This document shows positions 1 through 8,787 of a stretch of 40,448 bases of DNA, piece after piece; position 1 is the stretch's first letter; every line of letters starts with the position of its first letter. The notes beneath the pieces were generated by a model. The model did no database searches. It was not told the DNA's origin and was given only the letters and a program-made list of their open reading frames with translations. The DNA is taken from the NCBI GenBank assembly GCA_003169835.1, contig PNAI01000038.1, positions 1-40,448 of the forward strand, written 5' to 3'. This DNA is from Hyphomicrobiales bacterium (lineage in GTDB: Bacteria; Pseudomonadota; Alphaproteobacteria; Rhizobiales; Xanthobacteraceae). Both the position numbers and the translations under genes were made by a program.

Positions 1-373
1 ACCCTCAGGGGCGCACTCCACCCGGGGGCTCTAGCGTGACAAAAGAGGACAGCGTTCTAAGCAGGCCGCCGTAATTTCCATGTCGAGAGATGATCTCCCA
101 TCCTTCTGGATTTTCTTCCATCGCTGGACCTCAGATGAACGTAAATCGACATTGCCCAGACGACCCCTGGAACGGCGTGGATGATAATAGATAGTGGGGT
201 CCCCGAAAACTACATTCGGGCCGCACGATGACGCTGATGCGCTCGGTCTCTCTGTCCGTCCGGCACCGTCGCCGCGACCAACAGCGATCGAGAAAAATGT
301 TTTCCGCTCTACTCCTATAGGCGGATTTCTTTTAAATACAAAAAAATTTCCCATCGTTGCACGGCGAGTAGAT
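1..373. other. Left-edge stretch without a recognisable gene
   Basis: No reading frame here resembles a known family. The open frames present lack a convincing ribosome binding site and have shuffled-looking composition. The only structure I see is a short inverted repeat at 202-220, CCCGAA and TTCGGG around a 7-nt loop. It lies beyond the 3' end of the minus-strand isochorismatase-like gene and could fold in its transcript, but no T-run follows, so it is not a standard intrinsic terminator. The stretch around 300-375 is AT-richer than its surroundings. Confidence 0.4.
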
Positions 374-1084
374 TTATTCCGCCGCGGCAAGGCCTATGCT
401 CGCGTTGCGCTTTAGGCAGGCAATCGCGAAGTCGGCCGACATGATGTCGCCGAAGATCAGATAAAACCCGATCAGCGAAGCGTTGTGATCGTCATCGGTC
501 ATGGCCGCATTGCCGTCGGTGATCATCACGGTCTTGAAGTCGAGCATCATGGCGTCGCGCGCGGTCGACTCGCAACAAACGTTGGTCACGGTGCCGGTGA
601 TCAAGAGCGAATCGAGGCCGCGCTTGCGTAATTCATCGGCAAGCTTGGACGAACCCTGGATGAAGGCGCTGTAGCGATTTTTCTCGACGATCAAATCTTC
701 GCGCCGCACGTCGAGCGTAGGCCACAGTTCGTGGCCCTTGCTGTTCGCCGTAAGCGCCTCCGCCCGCTTGGCGCTGCGCTTGGGTCCGAGCATACGATAA
801 AGCGTCGACCAGCTTTGCAACGTTTCGTCGGTGTAGGTGGTCTTAATCCAGACCACCGTGCCGCCAGTCTCGCGCACGGTGAGCGCCAGCCGGTTGATGT
901 TGGGTACGATCGTCTCCGCCATCGGACAGGGCGAATGCGCGACGCCGGGCAGCATGAAGGCATTCTGCATATCGACCACGACCAGCGCGGTCTTTTTCGG
1001 GTCGAGATCGTCGTGGATGTGCTCGCGGCCATGCCGCGCGACCACCCGGTCGACGATCGATTGCGGGATGTCGAGCTTGTGCAT
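374..1084 (-). CDS. Isochorismatase-family cysteine hydrolase
   Basis: This 236-residue protein has the isochorismatase (cysteine hydrolase) fold. Family members hydrolyse amides or vinyl ethers: isochorismate, nicotinamide, N-carbamoylsarcosine, maleamate, biuret or ureidoacrylate. All three catalytic positions are visible: Asp in VVDMQ near residue 38, Lys in VEKNRYSAF near 135, and the nucleophilic Cys in TGTVTNVCCESTARDA near 172. The non-proline cis-peptide neighbourhood before the Cys (VTNVC) is also present. No signal peptide is seen, so it is cytoplasmic. The gene is divergent from hemA and has no operon partner inside the window, so its substrate cannot be told from context. An amidohydrolase of small aliphatic or ring-derived amides would suit the catabolic genes further right, but that is inference. 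Confidence 0.9.
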   Translation of the reverse strand: MHKLDIPQSIVDRVVARHGREHIHDDLDPKKTALVVVDMQNAFMLPGVAHSPCPMAETIVPNINRLALTVRETGGTVVWIKTTYTDETLQSWSTLYRMLGPKRSAKRAEALTANSKGHELWPTLDVRREDLIVEKNRYSAFIQGSSKLADELRKRGLDSLLITGTVTNVCCESTARDAMMLDFKTVMITDGNAAMTDDDHNASLIGFYLIFGDIMSADFAIACLKRNASIGLAAAE

Positions 1085-1295
1085 TAAATCCTCCGTCGCG
1101 GCCTTTCATAATAAGTATGCGGCGTGCGCATGGCCGCGGCAACCGGCCAAAACTGAAAATGCAACGGCGGTTCGTTGGGGACTTGGGTTCAAACCCGCGT
1201 GTTTGTGGATTTTTGTATCTCGACAAGCACCCTGGAAGCCTTCTAAAAAGGTTGCCTAAGAGATGATCATCGGCGCTCGGGACGGACTGAACTGC
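1085..1295. promoter_or_regulatory. Divergent intergenic region upstream of hemA
   Basis: These 211 nt separate the starts of the isochorismatase-like gene (minus) and hemA (plus), so promoters for both should lie here. A 12-nt inverted repeat, GGGTT-CA-AACCC, lies at 1185-1196. I found no FNR/FixK-type TTGAT-N4-ATCAA box, although some rhizobial hemA genes are controlled that way. No -35/-10 pair can be named with confidence. Confidence 0.4.
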
Positions 1296-2522
1296 ATGAA
1301 ATACGAAGCGTTCTTTGCGGATGCGTTGTCGCAGCTACGAGCTGAGCGGCGCTACCGGGTATTTGCCGATTTGGAGCGCATCGCGGGACGGTTCCCGCAT
1401 GCGATCTGGCACTCGCCGGCCGGGCCGCGCGAGGTCGTGCTGTGGTGCTCCAACGACTACCTCGGCATGGGACAACACCCCAAGGTGATAGGGGCGATGG
1501 TGGAAACGGCGACCCGCATGGGCACGGGCGCGGGCGGCACCCGCAACATCGCCGGCACCAATCATCCGCTGGTCGAGCTTGAGCGCGAGCTTGCCGACCT
1601 GCATGGCAAGGCCGCGGCGCTGGTGTTCACGTCGGGATATGTATCGAACGAGACCGGCATCGCGACCATCGCCAAGCTGCTGCCGGACTGCGTCATCCTT
1701 TCCGACGCCTACAACCACAATTCGATGATCGCCGGTATCCGCGGCGCTGGCTGCGAAAAGAAAATCTTCCGTCACAACGATCTTGCGCATCTCGAAGAGC
1801 TGCTGCGCGCGGCAGGCGAGCGGCCCAAGCTTGTCGCGTTCGAGAGCATCTATTCCATGGACGGCGATATCGCGCCGATCAATGCAATCTGCGAGCTGGC
1901 GCAGAAATATAACGCGCTGACCTATCTCGATGAGGTGCATGCGGTCGGCATGTATGGCGCGCGCGGCGGCGGGATCGCCGAGCGCGACGGCGCCATGCAC
2001 CGCGTGGACGTGATCGAGGGGACGCTCGGCAAGGCGTTCGGAAGTCTCGGCGGCTATATCGCGGGAAGCGAAGCTCTCATCGATGCCGTGCGCTCCTACG
2101 CGCCGGGATTCATCTTCACCACAGCGCTGCCGCCGCCGGTGTGCGCTGCCGCAGCCGCGGCCATCCGGCATTTGAAGACATCAAGCTGGGAGCGCGAACG
2201 CCAGCAGGAACGCGCGGCGCGCACCAAGGCCGTGCTGACCGCGACCGGGCTGCCGGTGATGCCGACGTCAACACACATCGTGCCGATCATGGTGGGCGAG
2301 CCGGAGGCGTGCAAAGCGGCGAGCGATCTGCTGCTGTCCGAACACGGCATCTACATCCAGCCGATCAATTTTCCGACGGTTCCCAAGGGCACCGAGCGGC
2401 TGCGCATCACGCCCTCGCCCTATCATGATGACGTGCTGATCGACACGTTGGCCGAAGCGCTGGTCGATGTATGGGAGCGGCTCAAGCTGCCGCTCAAGGC
2501 CCGTCCGCTCGCGGCGGAGTAA
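1296..2522 (+). CDS. hemA: 5-aminolevulinate synthase
   Basis: HemA condenses glycine with succinyl-CoA to 5-aminolevulinate, CoA and CO2. This is the first step of tetrapyrrole synthesis in alphaproteobacteria (C4 pathway), and the enzyme is cytoplasmic and PLP-dependent. The 408-residue product matches the family length and is typical throughout: N-terminus [21 protein letters not shown], the glycine loop [31 protein letters not shown], and the PLP lysine at about residue 246 in [14 protein letters not shown]. The frame is open to an ATG at 1263, but the family N-terminus begins at the ATG at 1296, which is preceded by a GGGACGGA stretch, so I chose 1296. The gene ends 9 nt before the convergent AbrB-family gene. 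Confidence 0.97.
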   Translation: MKYEAFFADALSQLRAERRYRVFADLERIAGRFPHAIWHSPAGPREVVLWCSNDYLGMGQHPKVIGAMVETATRMGTGAGGTRNIAGTNHPLVELERELADLHGKAAALVFTSGYVSNETGIATIAKLLPDCVILSDAYNHNSMIAGIRGAGCEKKIFRHNDLAHLEELLRAAGERPKLVAFESIYSMDGDIAPINAICELAQKYNALTYLDEVHAVGMYGARGGGIAERDGAMHRVDVIEGTLGKAFGSLGGYIAGSEALIDAVRSYAPGFIFTTALPPPVCAAAAAAIRHLKTSSWERERQQERAARTKAVLTATGLPVMPTSTHIVPIMVGEPEACKAASDLLLSEHGIYIQPINFPTVPKGTERLRITPSPYHDDVLIDTLAEALVDVWERLKLPLKARPLAAE

Positions 2523-2531
2523 CTTTCGAAC

Positions 2532-3638
2532 TCAGTCCTCAGACGGCAGGTGCTGACGCGGCGGAGGTTCAACCTTTGCCGGGGAGCGAATTTTGCCGGC
2601 GCGCCGCGCTTGAAACGGCAGCGACAGCGACACCAGCATAAAGCGCCAAACTTGATGGGCACCGACGAAAACAGGGTCGAGATGCAGCGAAAGTGCCAAC
2701 ACCATCATGGTGTCCTGCGCGCCGGGAGAAAATGCCACGACAGCGTCGGCGATCCGCACTGAGAGAAAAGTCGTCAGCAGCAACACGAAGGCGGATGCAA
2801 CCGAGAGCGCCACGGCGAACGATCCCAGCGCCGCGCCGATGTAGCGCAGCAGCATGCGCGGGGCGGTGTTGGCAAATCGCGAGCCGGTGACGGCGCCTAT
2901 TCCGATCACCGCGATGGCCACAGCCCAATGCGGCAAGCCGGTTCTTATAAAACCTCCGCCATGCAGAATGCCGGAGCCGATCATCGCGCCGAAGAGGAGT
3001 CCGCCGGGAAACCGTAGCCGCGCCATCACCACGGCCGTGAGCGTCGATACCGCGACCAGGATCGCGAGCTCCAAGGGCGTGGATTCGATCGCACCCGCGC
3101 GCGGGAAGCCGCCAGCGGGCGCGCTCAGTCCAAACAGCGCAAGCCCCGTCGGGATGCCAATGGTGAGCAGCACGACCCGCATGACCTGCACGATCGCAAT
3201 CGCGCGCAGATCGGCGCCGTATTCGGCCGCAAGCGACATGACCTGCGCAAGCCCGCCGGGACTTGAGCCAAACACCGCCGATTGGAGATCCCAGCCGTGC
3301 ACGAACCGCAGGTAAGACGTGGTCGCCACGATCATGCTGATGGTCGCGACCGTCAGCACGGCAATGCTCAACGGAAAGGTCGCGATGCCATGCAGCGTTT
3401 CCGGCGTGATCACCGCGCCGAGCGATATCCCGACTAGCACATAGATGACCCGCGCCAGCGGTAGCGGGGCCGTCATCGGCCGCCCCAACAGCGCGGCAAC
3501 CGCCACCGTCAAGAGCGAGCCCGTGATCAGTCCGGCGGGAAAGCCGAGCAGCGCGAATGTCATGCCGCCGCAGGCCGCAACCAAAAGCGTTTCGGCGACA
3601 TGCAGCAGCGAAGCTTTTGAGGAAACAAGCGGCGCCAT
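2532..3638 (-). CDS. AbrB-family integral membrane protein
   Basis: The 368-residue product is very hydrophobic, with about ten predicted transmembrane segments. It fits the bacterial AbrB family (Pfam AbrB, often mislabelled ammonia monooxygenase), which is built from two related halves. Hallmarks are the glycine-rich first helices with GFPAGLITGSLL, the FGSSPGGLAQVMSLAAEYGAD segment in the middle of the first half, and a matching AFSPGAQDTMMVLALSLHLDPVFVGAHQ segment in the second half. The paired SPGG / SPGA motifs show the internal duplication. The function of the family is poorly established; an inner-membrane transporter or regulator role is likely. It is convergent with hemA and lies just downstream of the small LuxR-type gene on the same strand, with a 55-nt gap. 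Confidence 0.88.
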   Translation of the reverse strand: MAPLVSSKASLLHVAETLLVAACGGMTFALLGFPAGLITGSLLTVAVAALLGRPMTAPLPLARVIYVLVGISLGAVITPETLHGIATFPLSIAVLTVATISMIVATTSYLRFVHGWDLQSAVFGSSPGGLAQVMSLAAEYGADLRAIAIVQVMRVVLLTIGIPTGLALFGLSAPAGGFPRAGAIESTPLELAILVAVSTLTAVVMARLRFPGGLLFGAMIGSGILHGGGFIRTGLPHWAVAIAVIGIGAVTGSRFANTAPRMLLRYIGAALGSFAVALSVASAFVLLLTTFLSVRIADAVVAFSPGAQDTMMVLALSLHLDPVFVGAHQVWRFMLVSLSLPFQARRAGKIRSPAKVEPPPRQHLPSED

Positions 3639-3693
3639 CGACGGCGATCAATGCCGCGCCCGTGGCCGGCCGTCAAATCGCGGACGCGCGGGC

Positions 3694-3963
3694 TCAGGTG
3701 CGCTGGGCCTCGTTCAATGTGATGCGCACCAGATCGGCGGCATTCTTGGCGCCGAGCTTGTCCATGATGCGCGCACGATGGACCTCGATGGTGCGCGGGC
3801 TTATCCCGAGGCGGCGACCGGCTTCCTTGTTGGAAGCGCCGTTGGTGATCTGGGACAGCACCTCGCGCTCGCGCTCGGTCAGCCGATCATCGCCGGGGAA
3901 GCGCTGAGCTTCTGCGGCATCGGTTTCCCCGTCGCCACGGTTTCTCGAGACCTGCGGTCTCAT
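3694..3963 (-). CDS. LuxR/FixJ-type HTH protein without receiver domain
   Basis: This 89-residue protein is essentially a single LuxR-type DNA-binding domain: LTEREREVLSQITNGASNKEAGRRLGISPRTIEVHRARIMDKLGAKNAADLVRI. The sequence matches the output domain of FixJ/NarL-type response regulators closely, but nothing resembling a receiver domain precedes it; the N-terminal 30 residues are polar and short. A GTG at 3987 is in frame, but the ATG at 3963 has a strong GGGGAGGA about ten nucleotides upstream, so I start there. An orphan hybrid kinase lies 0.7 kb away on the opposite strand. Family knowledge says such kinases often pair with LuxR-type regulators, so a functional link is possible but unproven. 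Regulation could not be by phosphorylation of this protein itself. Confidence 0.85.
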   Translation of the reverse strand: MRPQVSRNRGDGETDAAEAQRFPGDDRLTEREREVLSQITNGASNKEAGRRLGISPRTIEVHRARIMDKLGAKNAADLVRITLNEAQRT

Positions 3964-4043
3964 TGTTGCAGATTCCTCCCCACGCACACATCCAGCTCAA
4001 CGGTATGCCGTCGTAGCCGCCATTGCCTAATTAGCGCCAGTCA

Positions 4044-4058
4044 CTTGCGGCCTGCAAG
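4044..4058 (-). terminator. Weak hairpin downstream of mscL
   Basis: CTTGC and GCAAG form a 5-bp stem around a 5-nt loop, starting 18 nt past the mscL stop codon on the minus strand. No T-run follows, so it is at best a weak or factor-assisted terminator, or a 3' stabilising stem. Confidence 0.25.
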
Positions 4059-4075
4059 CCCCAATGCGCGAGAGT

Positions 4076-4486
4076 CTACTTCCTTGCCAGCAGATCCCGG
4101 ATCTCTTGCAACAAAATTTCCTGGCGCGGCGGTGCCGCAGGCGCAGCTGCTTCTTGTTTCTTCTTCACTCTCTGGATCATGTTGACGACTGCAAATAGCG
4201 CAAGCGCAATAATGATGAAGTTGATCGTGATGGTAACAAAGTTTTCCCACGCGAGCACCGCACCTTGCTTCTTCGCTTCGACGAGCGTGTTGGCCGTGAC
4301 GCTGTGCGATAGACTTGTGAAGTAGTTGGTGAAGTCGAGACCGCCCGTCATCGCGCCGATCACCGGCATGAGAATGTCGCCGACCATCGATTCCACGATC
4401 TTGCCGAACGCCGCGCCAATGATGATGCCGATCGCAAGATCGACCACGTTGCCTTTCATGCCAAAATCGCGGAATTGCTTGAGCAT
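4076..4486 (-). CDS. mscL: Large-conductance mechanosensitive channel MscL
   Basis: MscL is a homopentameric inner-membrane channel that opens under membrane tension and releases solutes during hypo-osmotic shock. The 136-residue product has the family pattern: amphipathic N-terminal helix [20 protein letters not shown]1 with the pore constriction region [18 protein letters not shown], a periplasmic loop, TM2 near residues 80-105 ([19 protein letters not shown]), and a charged C-terminal bundle [11 protein letters not shown]...[14 protein letters not shown]. The frame is open to 4663, but the family start at 4486 has GGGGAGG just upstream, so the longer frame is rejected. It is divergent from the hybrid kinase at 4655. 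Confidence 0.96.
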   Translation of the reverse strand: MLKQFRDFGMKGNVVDLAIGIIIGAAFGKIVESMVGDILMPVIGAMTGGLDFTNYFTSLSHSVTANTLVEAKKQGAVLAWENFVTITINFIIIALALFAVVNMIQRVKKKQEAAAPAAPPRQEILLQEIRDLLARK

Positions 4487-4654
4487 TAATGCCTCCCCAA
4501 TAGGTGGGCCGCCGGACCCGCATGTCATGATTTCATGCTGCGCGTGACTTACCAGCACGTCAACCCGCGGTGTACAATAAACGCAGGGATATAGAGTGGC
4601 CCCGGGTACCGCAACAATTTGACGGTTCCCCGCAGGGTGACTTGAGGAAACGCC

Positions 4655-7600
4655 ATGCTCCACGGCTGGGTCGTCTTCGCGATAGCGCTTGGCTACATTT
4701 GCCTGCTGTTCGTGATTGCCAGCTACGGTGACAAGTTGCGGCAGCTCGGCCGCAGCGGCCGCCTGCGCCTGCTGATCTATCCGCTGTCGCTTGCGATCTA
4801 TTGCACGTCCTGGACGTTCTTCGGATCGGTGGGGCTAGCCTCGCGCACCGGCTATGACTTCCTCACGATCTATATCGGGCCGATGCTGATGATCGGGCTG
4901 GGCTGGCCGCTGATCATGCGGGTCGTGCGGCTGGCAAAGACCCACAACATCACTTCGATCGCGGACTTCATCGCGGCACGCTACGGCAAGGACCAGACGG
5001 TAGCGACCACCGTCGCGCTGATCGCGATCGTCGGGACGATCCCCTACATCGCGCTGCAGCTCAAGGCGGTGTCGTCTTCGCTCGGGACCATCCTCGTTCA
5101 TATCACGTCGAAGACCGGCGCCGAGCAAATGGTGCTCGGCGACATGGCGCTGTTCGTAGCACTTTCGATGGCGGCCTTCGCGGTGCTGTTCGGCACGCGC
5201 CACATCGATGCTACCGAACACCAGGACGGCTTGATGCTGGCGATCGCAACGGAGTCGATCGTCAAGCTGGTGGCGTTCCTCGCGGTCGGCGTGTTCGTCA
5301 CCTTCTGGCTTTTCGACGGACCGGTTGCTCTGTTCTCGCAGGCGATGGAGCGCGCTGATACCGCGGCCGTGCTGACGCGCGCGCCGCAATTCGAAACCCT
5401 TGCAGCCATGACGCTGCTCTCGATCGTGGCGATCGTGCTGCTGCCGCGCCAGTTTCACGTCATGGTAGTCGAGAATAATAATGAGACCGAGATCAGGCGC
5501 GCTGCATGGCTGTTCCCGCTCTACCTCGTGCTGATCAATCTGTTCGTGTTGCCGATCGCGCTCGCGGGTCTGCTGACTTTTCCGGCGGGCAGCGTGGACA
5601 GCGACATGTTCGTGCTGGCGCTGCCGTTGTCCGCGGGCTCCGAGATTCTGGCGCTCATGGCGTTTGTCGGCGGGCTGTCGGCTGCAACCGCGATGGTGAT
5701 CGTTGAATCGGTGGCGCTCTCAATCATGGTTTCCAACGATATCGTGATGCCGTGGTTCCTGCAGCGGCGCGCAGCTTTCATCAGCGGCAAGGAGCACGTG
5801 GGCGGTTTGCTGTTGATGGTGCGCCGCGCTGCAATCTTTCTGATCTTGCTGCTGGCCTATCTCTATTACCGTTTGTCGGGCGAAGCGCAGCTCGCCGCGA
5901 TCGGGCTGCTTTCGTTCGCCGCGATCGCGCAACTTGCGCCGGCCTTCTTCGGCGGCTTGGTGTGGCGGCGCAGCACCGCGCGCGGCGCCATCGCCGGGAT
6001 GACGGTAGGCATTCTGGCGTGGGCCTATACGCTGCTGCTGCCGAGCATTGCGGACGTCGGCATCATCGGCCGGCAAATCCTCACCGACGGCCCCGGGGCT
6101 GTGGCGTGGTTGCGGCCACAGGCGCTGTTCGGGCTTGATCTGCATCCGCTCGTCCATGGGGTGATCTGGTCGCTCACGCTCAACATCCTCGCGTACATCG
6201 GTTTCTCGCTGTGGCGGAAGCCGACGTCCATCGAACGGCTGCAATCGGATTTGTTCGTGCCCTCGCATCTGGCGCCGATCAGCCCAAGTTTTCTGTGGCG
6301 GTCTTCGGTGACGGTCGAGGAATTGACCACCACCGTCGCGCGCTACCTTGGCGAGGAACGCACGGGCGCGTCGATGCAGAGCTTTGCCGCATCGCGCCGG
6401 ATCAGCCTCGATCCGCAGGCGGACGCGGATTTCCAATTGCTGCGCCATGCCGAGCACTTGCTCGCATCGGCGGTCGGAGCGGCATCATCACGGCTGGTGA
6501 TGTCGCTGCTCGTGCGCAAGCGCACGCTGTCGACCAAAGCCGCGCTCAAGGCGCTCGACGACGCCAACGCCGCGATCCATTACAACCGCGAAATCCTGCA
6601 AACGGCGCTCGATCACGTGCTGCAGGGCATCGCCGTCTACAACAAGGATTTGCAGCTGATCTGCTGGAACCGCCAGTTCGGCGAAATCTTCGATCTGCCG
6701 CCGGATCTCACGCGCATCGGGACCGGCCTCGATGAAATCGTGCGTTGCAATGCGGAGCGTGGCGCGTTCGGCTCCGGAACGATCGAGACCATCATGCGCG
6801 CGCATCTCGACCAGCATGCCGCCGGAAGCGAGCCGATCCGCGCGCGTTTTGTCGAACGCGGCATGGTGGTCGAGGTACGAACCAGCCGGATGCCCGACAG
6901 CGGGATGGTGATGACCGTTACCGATATCACGGCGAGCGTCGCGGCGGCGGAAGCGCTCGAGCGCGCCAATGCAACGCTCGAAATGCGCGTGCGCGAACGC
7001 ACCACCGAGCTCACGCGGCTCAACGCCGAGCTCGAACGCGCCAAGGCGAGCGCCGAGGAAGCCAACATCTCCAAGACGCGCTTTCTCGCCGCCGCGAGCC
7101 ACGACATCCTGCAGCCGCTCAACGCCGCGCGACTTTATGTGACCTCGCTGACCGAGCGGCAGCGCAACAGCGAGGACGCGCGGCTGATCTCGAATGTCGA
7201 TGCTTCACTCGAGGCGGTCGAGGAAATCATCGGCGCGTTGCTCGATATATCGCGTTTGGACAGCGGTGCGATGCGGCCGGAGTTTGTCACCATCGGCGTC
7301 GACGAGATGTTGCGCCAGCTCGAGGTGGAGTTTGCGCCGCTGGCGCGCGCAAAGGGGCTTGCGCTGACATTCGTGCCCTGTTCGCTGCGCATCCGCTCCG
7401 ACCGGCGCCTGCTGTTGCGGCTGCTGCAAAACCTGGTTTCCAACGCAGTCAAATACACGCCGAAAGGCCGCGTCCTGGTCGGCTGCCGCCGCCGCGGCGA
7501 AAGCCTGCGCATCGACGTCTACGACACCGGGCTTGGCATACCATCGTCGAAGAAGCAGGTGATTTTCCGCGAGTTCTTCCGGCTCGACGAAGGCGCCAAG

Positions 7601-8173
7601 GTGGCGCGCGGATTGGGATTGGGTTTGTCGATCGTGGAGCGCATCGGGCGCGTGCTCGATCATCGCGTCGAGTTGAAGTCGGAAGTGGCGCGCGGGTCAT
7701 GCTTCTCGGTCGTGATGCCGCTCTCGAACGCAGCACTGTCGCGCGAGCCGCAGCGCAAGCTGATCAACATCGATCGCAGTCAGCTGGTCGACATGGCGGT
7801 GCTGTGCATCGACAACGAGCCGAAAATACTCGACGGCATGGAGGTGCTGCTCGGCGGCTGGGGATGCCGGATCTTGAAAGCGCCGGACCTTGCCACCGCC
7901 ATGGCGGCGATTGCCGAAGCGCAAATTCCGCCAAGCGGATTGCTGGTCGACTATCACCTCGGCCAGGACAACGGCATCGTCGCGATCGCGGAGCTGCGCC
8001 GGCAATTCGGCAATGATTTGCCGGCGATCCTGATCACGGCCGATCGCAATCCGGACGTGCGCACGGCGGCGCGCGTCCACAACATCCAGATGCTCTATAA
8101 GCCGATCAAGCCTGCGTCGCTGCGGGCGCTGCTGGCGCAATGGCAGGTGCAGCGGGTGGCAGCGGCGGAGTGA
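4655..8173 (+). CDS. Symporter-fused hybrid histidine kinase (SSS-PAS-HK-REC)
   Basis: This 1172-residue protein combines a sensor and part of a phosphorelay. Residues 1 to about 530 form some 13 transmembrane segments of the sodium:solute symporter (SLC5/PutP) type, as in the CbrA-like kinases. A linker follows, then a PAS-like domain at about 640-770 with [22 protein letters not shown], a coiled coil at about 770-810, an HisKA domain with phospho-acceptor His816 in [17 protein letters not shown], and a HATPase domain with N-box [13 protein letters not shown] (about 926), G1 DTGLGIP and G2 [13 protein letters not shown]. The C-terminal receiver has CIDNEP, phospho-acceptor Asp1099 in LLVDYHL, and Lys1149 in LYKPIKP. 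Start ATG 4655 has GAGGA eight bases upstream. A nutrient-linked signal is likely. No response regulator with a receiver is encoded next to it. Confidence 0.93.
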   Translation: MLHGWVVFAIALGYICLLFVIASYGDKLRQLGRSGRLRLLIYPLSLAIYCTSWTFFGSVGLASRTGYDFLTIYIGPMLMIGLGWPLIMRVVRLAKTHNITSIADFIAARYGKDQTVATTVALIAIVGTIPYIALQLKAVSSSLGTILVHITSKTGAEQMVLGDMALFVALSMAAFAVLFGTRHIDATEHQDGLMLAIATESIVKLVAFLAVGVFVTFWLFDGPVALFSQAMERADTAAVLTRAPQFETLAAMTLLSIVAIVLLPRQFHVMVVENNNETEIRRAAWLFPLYLVLINLFVLPIALAGLLTFPAGSVDSDMFVLALPLSAGSEILALMAFVGGLSAATAMVIVESVALSIMVSNDIVMPWFLQRRAAFISGKEHVGGLLLMVRRAAIFLILLLAYLYYRLSGEAQLAAIGLLSFAAIAQLAPAFFGGLVWRRSTARGAIAGMTVGILAWAYTLLLPSIADVGIIGRQILTDGPGAVAWLRPQALFGLDLHPLVHGVIWSLTLNILAYIGFSLWRKPTSIERLQSDLFVPSHLAPISPSFLWRSSVTVEELTTTVARYLGEERTGASMQSFAASRRISLDPQADADFQLLRHAEHLLASAVGAASSRLVMSLLVRKRTLSTKAALKALDDANAAIHYNREILQTALDHVLQGIAVYNKDLQLICWNRQFGEIFDLPPDLTRIGTGLDEIVRCNAERGAFGSGTIETIMRAHLDQHAAGSEPIRARFVERGMVVEVRTSRMPDSGMVMTVTDITASVAAAEALERANATLEMRVRERTTELTRLNAELERAKASAEEANISKTRFLAAASHDILQPLNAARLYVTSLTERQRNSEDARLISNVDASLEAVEEIIGALLDISRLDSGAMRPEFVTIGVDEMLRQLEVEFAPLARAKGLALTFVPCSLRIRSDRRLLLRLLQNLVSNAVKYTPKGRVLVGCRRRGESLRIDVYDTGLGIPSSKKQVIFREFFRLDEGAKVARGLGLGLSIVERIGRVLDHRVELKSEVARGSCFSVVMPLSNAALSREPQRKLINIDRSQLVDMAVLCIDNEPKILDGMEVLLGGWGCRILKAPDLATAMAAIAEAQIPPSGLLVDYHLGQDNGIVAIAELRRQFGNDLPAILITADRNPDVRTAARVHNIQMLYKPIKPASLRALLAQWQVQRVAAAE

Positions 8174-8182
8174 GCCGGAACG

Positions 8183-8713
8183 CTAGACCGCCTTTAAGTG
8201 CGCGTCCTTGCGCTTGAAGAGTTCGTCGTCGGCGTAGCCCATGGTCTCCGGCTTGCCGCGCCCGAGCATCACCTGAAAGTAGACCGGTTCGAGCCCGTCA
8301 TTCTGATAGCCATGGATGACGCCTGCGGGGCACGAGATGCAATCCCAAGGTCCGAGGCGCGTGGTGACGCGCTTGCCGCTCTCGTCCTCGACGAACACGT
8401 CGAGATAGCCTTGCAGCACGAAGAAACATTCCTCGACCTCGTGGGTGTGCGCCGCGTTGCCCTGCCCTACCGGCACGTACATGATCGACAACGTGAAGTT
8501 TCCAGCCGGGATCACGGTCGGGTCTCCGTGCTTACCCGAGCCGCCAGCGCCGATGAAACGATGCTGCGCGCGCTTGTAGCCTTCGATCTTGGCGTCCTCG
8601 AACGCCGCCCAGTCGCCTTTTTTTTCGCGGAAGCGGCCGACGTATTTCTTCATGATCTCTTCGACCGGGACGCCTTCCAATTCCTTCGGACGCGGATGGC
8701 GGGCGACGCTCAT
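8183..8713 (-). CDS. Cupin-domain protein
   Basis: This 176-residue protein has a single cupin barrel with an intact metal site. Motif 1 is GNAAHTHEVEECFFVLQG (two His and a Glu), and motif 2 is GPWDCISCPAGVIHGYQN with the last His. An N-terminal helical stretch of about 70 residues precedes the barrel. Members of this arrangement include ring-cleaving dioxygenases, isomerases and regulatory cupins. The catalytic type cannot be assigned here. It is cytoplasmic by sequence. It lies 74 nt downstream of the molybdenum hydroxylase large-subunit gene on the same strand, so it is probably the last gene of that operon and may act on the hydroxylated product. It is convergent with the hybrid kinase, 9 nt away. 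Confidence 0.85.
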   Translation of the reverse strand: MSVARHPRPKELEGVPVEEIMKKYVGRFREKKGDWAAFEDAKIEGYKRAQHRFIGAGGSGKHGDPTVIPAGNFTLSIMYVPVGQGNAAHTHEVEECFFVLQGYLDVFVEDESGKRVTTRLGPWDCISCPAGVIHGYQNDGLEPVYFQVMLGRGKPETMGYADDELFKRKDAHLKAV

Positions 8714-8787
8714 GGGACACTCCTATCGTTCGAGATCGTGGGTATTGAATCTAGGCTTGCGGCGCGTGGCTCGTCAACGATGCGAAA

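Noticed and set aside
202..220. Hairpin CCCGAA/TTCGGG as a terminator of the isochorismatase-like gene
   Set aside because: It lies about 150 nt past the stop codon and has no T-run on either side, so it does not meet the usual criteria.
1185..1196. GGGTTCAAACCC resembles a tRNA T-arm loop
   Set aside because: The flanking bases do not form a 5-bp T-stem, and no anticodon arm, D-arm or acceptor stem can be drawn around it.
1263..1295. A longer hemA start at 1263
   Set aside because: The 11 extra residues do not match the conserved family N-terminus, which begins at the ATG at 1296.
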